This document shows, one piece after another, positions 60,757-64,000 of a DNA stretch of 64,000 nucleotides. Position 1 is the stretch's first letter. Each line of letters opens with the position of its first letter. The stretch lies in the NCBI RefSeq assembly GCF_031082405.1, contig NZ_JAVHJU010000051.1, positions 186,001 to 250,000 on the forward strand. The letters are read 5' to 3'. Made by a program: the position numbers and the translations under genes. The notes beneath the pieces were generated by a model. It did not search any database. It was not told where the DNA came from and saw only the letters and a list, made by a program, of their open reading frames with translations. Source of the stretch: Amycolatopsis sp. A133 (GTDB lineage: Bacteria > Actinomycetota > Actinomycetes > Mycobacteriales > Pseudonocardiaceae).

Positions 60757-60916
60757 GCTTCTCCCCGATCTTGGCGCGGGCGACACCGGCGGCGCCCTGG
60801 ACCATCGGGTGGTCGACGACCCGGCGGTAGGTGCGCACGAGCTGCTCGTACCGCCCCCGGCCTGCCTTGGCGCCCAGGACGTACCCCAGGCCGGCCCCCA
60901 GCAGGAACTTCTTCAT
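60746..60916 (-). CDS. short conserved protein with N-terminal hydrophobic/Gly segment
   Basis: 56 residues: MKKFLLGAGLGYVLGAKAGR, then GRYEQLVRTYRRVVDHPMVQ and GAAGVARAKIGEKLKR. The N-terminus (GxGxGYxxGAKAGRxRYEQ) followed by a basic helix resembles the small YtxH-like membrane-associated proteins common in actinobacteria. The ATG and stop are clear, codon use is biased, and its stop codon overlaps tam. Function unknown. Confidence 0.75.
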   Translation of the reverse strand: MKKFLLGAGLGYVLGAKAGRGRYEQLVRTYRRVVDHPMVQGAAGVARAKIGEKLKR

Positions 60917-61083
60917 CCGCGTCCACGCCTTCCGTCGTTAGGTCGTCCGACTGTCCATTGTCCAGGAAAACCGGCTCCGCGGGGGTGGTTGCGCTAAGTG
61001 GGGGGTGGTGCACGGGGCTTCCGGGGCATGGGCTAAAGTTCTTCTCGTCGGTCGGAGAGACCGGCACCGGAAGTGAGCAACAT

Positions 61084-61156
61084 TCCCCTGTAGCTCAACT
61101 GGCAGAGCATTCGGCTGTTAACCGGAGGGTTCTTGGTTCGAGTCCAAGCGGGGGAG
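61084..61156 (+). tRNA. tRNA-Asn (GTT)
   Basis: 73 nt. The acceptor TCCCCTG pairs with CGGGGGA, discriminator G; anticodon loop CTGTTAA gives anticodon GTT; T-arm CTTGG-TTCGAGT-CCAAG. CCA is not encoded in full. tRNA-Asn lies near dnaG in mycobacteria too. An island of mobile-element remains begins just downstream. Confidence 0.97.
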
Positions 61157-61157
61157 C

Positions 61158-61187
61158 AAAGCCCAGGTCGCTGACCTGGGCTTTTTT
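61158..61187 (+). terminator. terminator after tRNA-Asn
   Basis: A 12-bp stem (AAAGCCCAGGTC at 61158-61169 with 61173-61184), three-base loop and a T6 run. A textbook intrinsic terminator two bases after the tRNA. Confidence 0.95.
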
Positions 61188-61383
61188 GCTACCTTGAGTA
61201 GGGGCGATTTAGTGTCTATCTTGACGATCGTCCAAGGATCGGCGCCACGCTGCCGGCTGCGTGCTCCAGCGGACCCACGGCGTGCCACTCAGCGACGCGG
61301 GCATGCCGAGCCGTGGCGAAGCGGGTCGGTCGGTGCGATGTTCCGCGACGCTCCCGACGCACAGCGGGGGGCCCAAAGAGTGA

Positions 61384-61517
61384 TCGTGCCCGGCCGGACG
61401 GGTAGCAGATTCTTCCGCTACTTCGGCAGCAGGAAAGGCATCGTCTTCGGTATGTACGAACTCTCGAAGGGGCGATTGGCCGACACGCTGCGCTTGGCTG
61501 TGGTCAGCTCCGCGTGA
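61384..61517 (+). pseudogene. TetR-family remnant
   Basis: The frame reads GRTGSRFFRYFGSRKGIVFG and then MYELSKGRLADTLRLAVVSS, which matches the recognition helix and following helix of TetR proteins (compare STFFRYFPTKEA in the repressor at 16943). The first two HTH helices and the whole ligand domain are missing, and the stop follows soon after. Upstream bases 61190-61380 show no gene. Confidence 0.6.
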
Positions 61518-61557
61518 GCCTGGCCGGCCGCCTCCGACGCCGCCGTGGCGGCCAGCG

Positions 61558-62492
61558 GTGGCCCGCTGCTCTGAAGCCCTCGACGGGGCGAAGGCCGCGG
61601 TTGGTGAGCATGCGAGCCCGGAACGGTCCTTATTCGGCCTCCGGCGCCCGGCCGGTGTCCTCGGTGGGCCGATCGCGCGGCTGCTGATCGTCACCGCTGC
61701 GTGGACCGGTTGCCGGTGGGGTGAGCTGGCCGGCCTGCACCGGGACAACGTCGATCTCCGGCGTGGCGTGATCGTGATCGATCCGCTGGTCGGGGCGCTG
61801 CACGAGTCGGGATCGATGCGCTGGCTCGGGCCACCGAAGACCCGGGCCTCGGCCCGGACGATCGCGCTGCCGCCGTTCCTGACGGAGTGGCTGCGCGAGC
61901 ATCTCGCCCGGCACCCGTATGGATTTGTGTTCACGACGCCGAGCGGGACGTGGTTGTGGCGCTCGACGTTCCTGCGACGGGTCTTTCTTCCGCGGTCGAC
62001 GGCAGTGACGCGTCCGGGGCCAAGGCGGGCTGCGCGGCGGTGCGGCCCGAGTTGACCTTCCACGGGTTGCGGCACAGCCACAAGACCTGGCTGATCGCCG
62101 GCGGCGCTCCAGAGATCGCCCAGGCCCGGAGGCTCGGTCACCACCTGGACAACCGGGTCATCGAGACCTACTCCCACGTCGCCCCGGAGGTCGAACAGCG
62201 GCTGCTGGACGATCTCGAGCGGCGCTGGCACACGGCGGCCCCGCGACCACCGACACCATCGCCCAGTGTCGTCGACAGTCGGCGGGTGGCGCCGGTTGTC
62301 CCCCTCTTCGCCACGGTGGGGGTCACCCGCCGGCCGAGCCGGGGAGCAGCGGGAACACCGCACCGACGCCGGAACGGGGCTGGGGCAGTGCTCCAGTTTT
62401 GCCCCACCAGGAGCACAAGATCACGCCGCAAACCGATCAACGAAGATCGAACCCGGAACGCAGAAAACCCCTCCGACCAGCCAGAAGGCTGA
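61558..62492 (+). pseudogene. tyrosine-recombinase integrase, 5'-truncated and frameshifted
   Basis: The catalytic domain is split over two frames. The first part has the Arg-I block TAAWTGCRWGELAGLHRDNV and the beta-hairpin Lys (LGPPKTRASARTIALP), and stays homologous up to STFLRRVF. One missing base near 61981-61992 moves the rest to the next frame: AVDGSDAS, HGLRHSHKTWLIAGG (H-x-x-R) and LGHHLDNRVIETYSHV (His and catalytic Tyr). The N-terminal core-binding domain is absent. All catalytic residues survive, so decay is recent. An actinophage or AICE-type integrase is most likely. Confidence 0.88.
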
Positions 62493-62504
62493 AACGAAGG
62501 GGTT
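62466..62504 (-). terminator. terminator beside tRNA 3' fragment
   Basis: Outer arms AACCCCT (62466-62472) and AGGGGTT (62498-62504) with an inner CAGCC/GGCTG hairpin. On the minus strand it follows the tRNA fragment by about ten bases, as expected for a tRNA terminator; on the plus strand it closes the integrase remnant. Confidence 0.7.
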
Positions 62505-62514
62505 CTTTACGATG

Positions 62515-62546
62515 TGGAGCTAAGGGGACTCGAACCCCTGACCCCC
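62515..62546 (-). other. tRNA 3'-end fragment (attachment-site remnant)
   Basis: On the minus strand this reads as a variable loop, T-arm (AGGGG-TTCGAGT-CCCCT) and acceptor 3' strand ending TAGCTCCA. It looks like the 3' end of an actinobacterial tRNA-Ala. The sequence further 5' (62547-62570) contains a loop with GGC but does not fold into an anticodon arm, and no D-arm or 5' acceptor is present. Integrases of this type recombine in tRNA 3' ends, so this is probably an att core. Confidence 0.7.
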
Positions 62547-62866
62547 TCACTGCCAGTGGACCTGCGGCGATAGAGGATCGCCCAGCCAGATGATGCGCTT
62601 GATCGCCGTTGCTTGCAACTGTGTGTTGTTCAGTGCAGTTGCCACAGGGAGTTTGCCCCAGCTATGCCCCAGTGAAATCGGTGAGAGGACTGCGGTGCCC
62701 TCGTTTCGAACATGTGGCGCATCTGCAGGCAACGAGAGTTCGATGCAGCCGATCAGGATCAGCTCGGGCCGCGTAGTACGGCCGGACGAGCGTCATGATC
62801 GGCTCTGTGAAGGGGTTCCTCTGCATTGAGGCGCCGCTAAGGGCAGCTCGTGAGGGCACACGCTAA
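62547..62866. other. 320-base stretch without a recognisable gene
   Basis: Short frames on both strands cross it (for example 62590-62829) but have no similarity, weak codon bias and no ribosome site. It is lower in GC than the surroundings. It links the att-like tRNA fragment to the truncated MFS gene. Confidence 0.5.
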
Positions 62867-63856
62867 GCGGCATGTGCGGACGTTTGGGAGTATGGGCTGG
62901 CCGCCCCGGCTCTCCTGGTGGTGCTGCGGCTGGTGCAGAGCCTGGGCGCGGGCGCCGAATACGGCACCGCGGTGACGATGACGTCGGAGTACTCGACCGC
63001 CGGGCGGCGCGGGCTGTACGCGACCGCGCCGGCTCTCGGCGTCGGTCTGGGGATCATGCTCGGCACCGGTGTCTTCGCGCTGATGTCCCTGCTACCTCGT
63101 CAGTCCTTCTTGGACTGGGGGTGGCGGCTGCCGTTCCTCTTCGGGTTCTGCCTCGTGTTCGTCGGCCTCTACCTCCGCCTGCGGGTGGCGGAGTCCCCGG
63201 AGTTCGAGCGGCTGAAGAACTCCGGCGGGCTGGCGGTCAGCCCGCTCCGGGAGCTGGTCCGCACCGGCCGCAAGCACCTGGTCCTGGCGTCCCTCGCCCG
63301 GTCGACCGAGGCTGTCTGCGCTCAGCTGTTCAACGTCTTCGCGATCTCGTACTGCACCGCGCAACTCGGGATGAGCGCCGGGCCGGCGTTGACCGGGGTC
63401 CTGGTGGCGAACGCCGCCGGGCTCGGGGTGATCCCGCTGAGCGTGCACCTGGCCGATCGCGTGGGCCGCCGGCCGGTGTTCCTCTTCGGACTGTTCTTCC
63501 TCGCCGCGTTCGCCTTTCCGTTCTTCTGGTTGCTCGAGACGCGGAACCCACTGCTCGTCATCGTCGCGCTGGTGCTCGCCTACGGGCTCGGCGTCAAGGT
63601 CATCCTCGCGGTGTCCGGCGCGTACCTCGCCGAGATGTTCGAGCCGCGGGTCCGCAACTCGGGGGTCACCATCGCCCGCTCGCTCTCCGATCCGCTGGGC
63701 GGGTTCACCCCGTTGATCGCGTCGGCGCTGTGCGCGGCGACTGGTTCGTACTGGGCGATCGGAGCGCTGCTCGTCGTCCTCGCCCTCACATCGGCGGGAG
63801 CCGTCCTGGCCAGCCCGGAAACCCGGGAGCCGTCCCCGAAAGGTGTGTCATCGTGA
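62867..63856 (+). pseudogene. MHS-type MFS transporter lacking its 5' end
   Basis: The frame opens after a TAA at 62864 and enters the protein in mid-family at EYGLAAPALLVVLRLVQSLG, which is the third/fourth helix of metabolite:H+ symporters. GAGAEYGTAVTMTSEYS, the central loop, and ADRVGRRPVFLFG (motif A repeat) follow, to a normal end. About 100 N-terminal residues, including the first three helices and the first motif A, are missing. The GTG at 62918 gives a 312-residue frame, but it would lack essential helices. Confidence 0.85.
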
Positions 63857-63996
63857 ACCTTCCCACCGAGCAAGGTCATCCCGCGAACCTCGACGGGATC
63901 GACGGCCTGCGCGTCCTGGTCGTCGGGGCCGGGAACGGCATCGGCGCCGGAGTCGCCGACCTGCTGCCGCGTACTCGGTACATTTGTGCGTGCTGA
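63853..63996 (+). pseudogene. SDR-like N-terminus cut by a stop
   Basis: The GTG overlaps the MFS stop (GTGA), so the two were one operon. After a short lead comes LRVLVVGAGNGIGAGVADLL, an SDR-type cofactor loop (G-x-G-x-GIG). At about base 63967 the frame leaves family-like sequence (PRTRYICAC) and stops at 63994. A break by an inserted element or rearrangement close to the window edge would explain this; the other side is outside the window. Confidence 0.6.
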
Positions 63997-64000
63997 TGGT

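Noticed and set aside
61194..61383. N-terminal part of the frame that contains the TetR remnant
   Set aside because: Arg/Pro-rich sequence with no TetR similarity. Only the part from about 61384 matches, so only that part was annotated as a remnant.
62515..62580. Complete tRNA gene on the minus strand
   Set aside because: The T-arm and acceptor 3' strand are good, but the anticodon stem has mismatches and no D-arm or 5' acceptor strand follows.
62590..62829. Plus-strand frame of 79 residues in the island
   Set aside because: No ribosome site, no similarity and poor codon bias. It lies between remnants and was left as non-coding.

Overview
The window is high-GC actinobacterial chromosome, most likely Amycolatopsis or a close relative in the Pseudonocardiaceae. 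The evidence is the codon usage, the many GTG/TTG starts, the tight four-base start/stop overlaps, and a gene order (hrcA-dnaJ-rsmE-HIT-phoH-ybeY-corC-era-recO-uppS-smtB/zur-glyS-dgt-dnaG-tRNA-Asn) that follows the same block in Mycobacterium. Assignments come from reading motifs and context; no database search was run.

Layout. 1-8.8 kb: the end of a class A penicillin-binding protein, a very large secreted multidomain SGNH hydrolase, a transmembrane Ser/Thr kinase and a metallophosphoesterase. 8.9-20.4 kb: tRNA-Pro, a methyltransferase, an S9 peptidase, a stress group (glutamate decarboxylase, Dps, Ohr, FMN reductase), an esterase and two MFS exporters, one in an operon with its TetR repressor. 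20.5-28.6 kb: the hrcA-to-era housekeeping block. 28.8-31.8 kb: an inserted envelope cluster of three CD225/dispanin-like proteins, a DUF2752 protein and an RDD protein. 31.8-36.8 kb: recO, uppS, a small chaperone-like protein, a two-gene permease unit and the convergent smtB-zur metal-sensor operon. 37-39.5 kb: a secreted protein with a sortase-type C-terminus followed by two class F sortases. 39.6-49.7 kb: glyS, an ABC exporter with a DesK/DesR-type two-component system, a DUF218 protein, dgt, and a serpin overlapping a polytopic membrane protein. 49.7-57.5 kb: an accessory stretch of small regulator/target units (SDR-XRE, TetR-CMD, MarR-MFS-CMD) and an ECF41-type sigma factor. 57.5-61.2 kb: dnaG, small genes and tRNA-Asn. 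61.2-64 kb: a decayed island with a TetR remnant, a frameshifted tyrosine integrase, a tRNA 3'-end fragment with its terminator, a 5'-truncated MFS gene and an SDR start that runs into a stop.

How the genes work together. The core block carries protein folding (hrcA, dnaJ), ribosome and RNA maturation (rsmE, ybeY, era), DNA metabolism (recO, dgt, dnaG), cell-wall lipid carrier synthesis (uppS) and zinc control (smtB-zur). The accessory genes are mostly envelope, efflux or redox functions sitting beside their own regulators, and several regulator/target gaps contain clear operator palindromes. Beyond genes, many intergenic gaps hold long near-perfect inverted repeats of several sequence types (11.65, 20.41, 23.80, 33.97, 35.80-35.97 and 46.58 kb), one type of which has also become the 3' end of recO.
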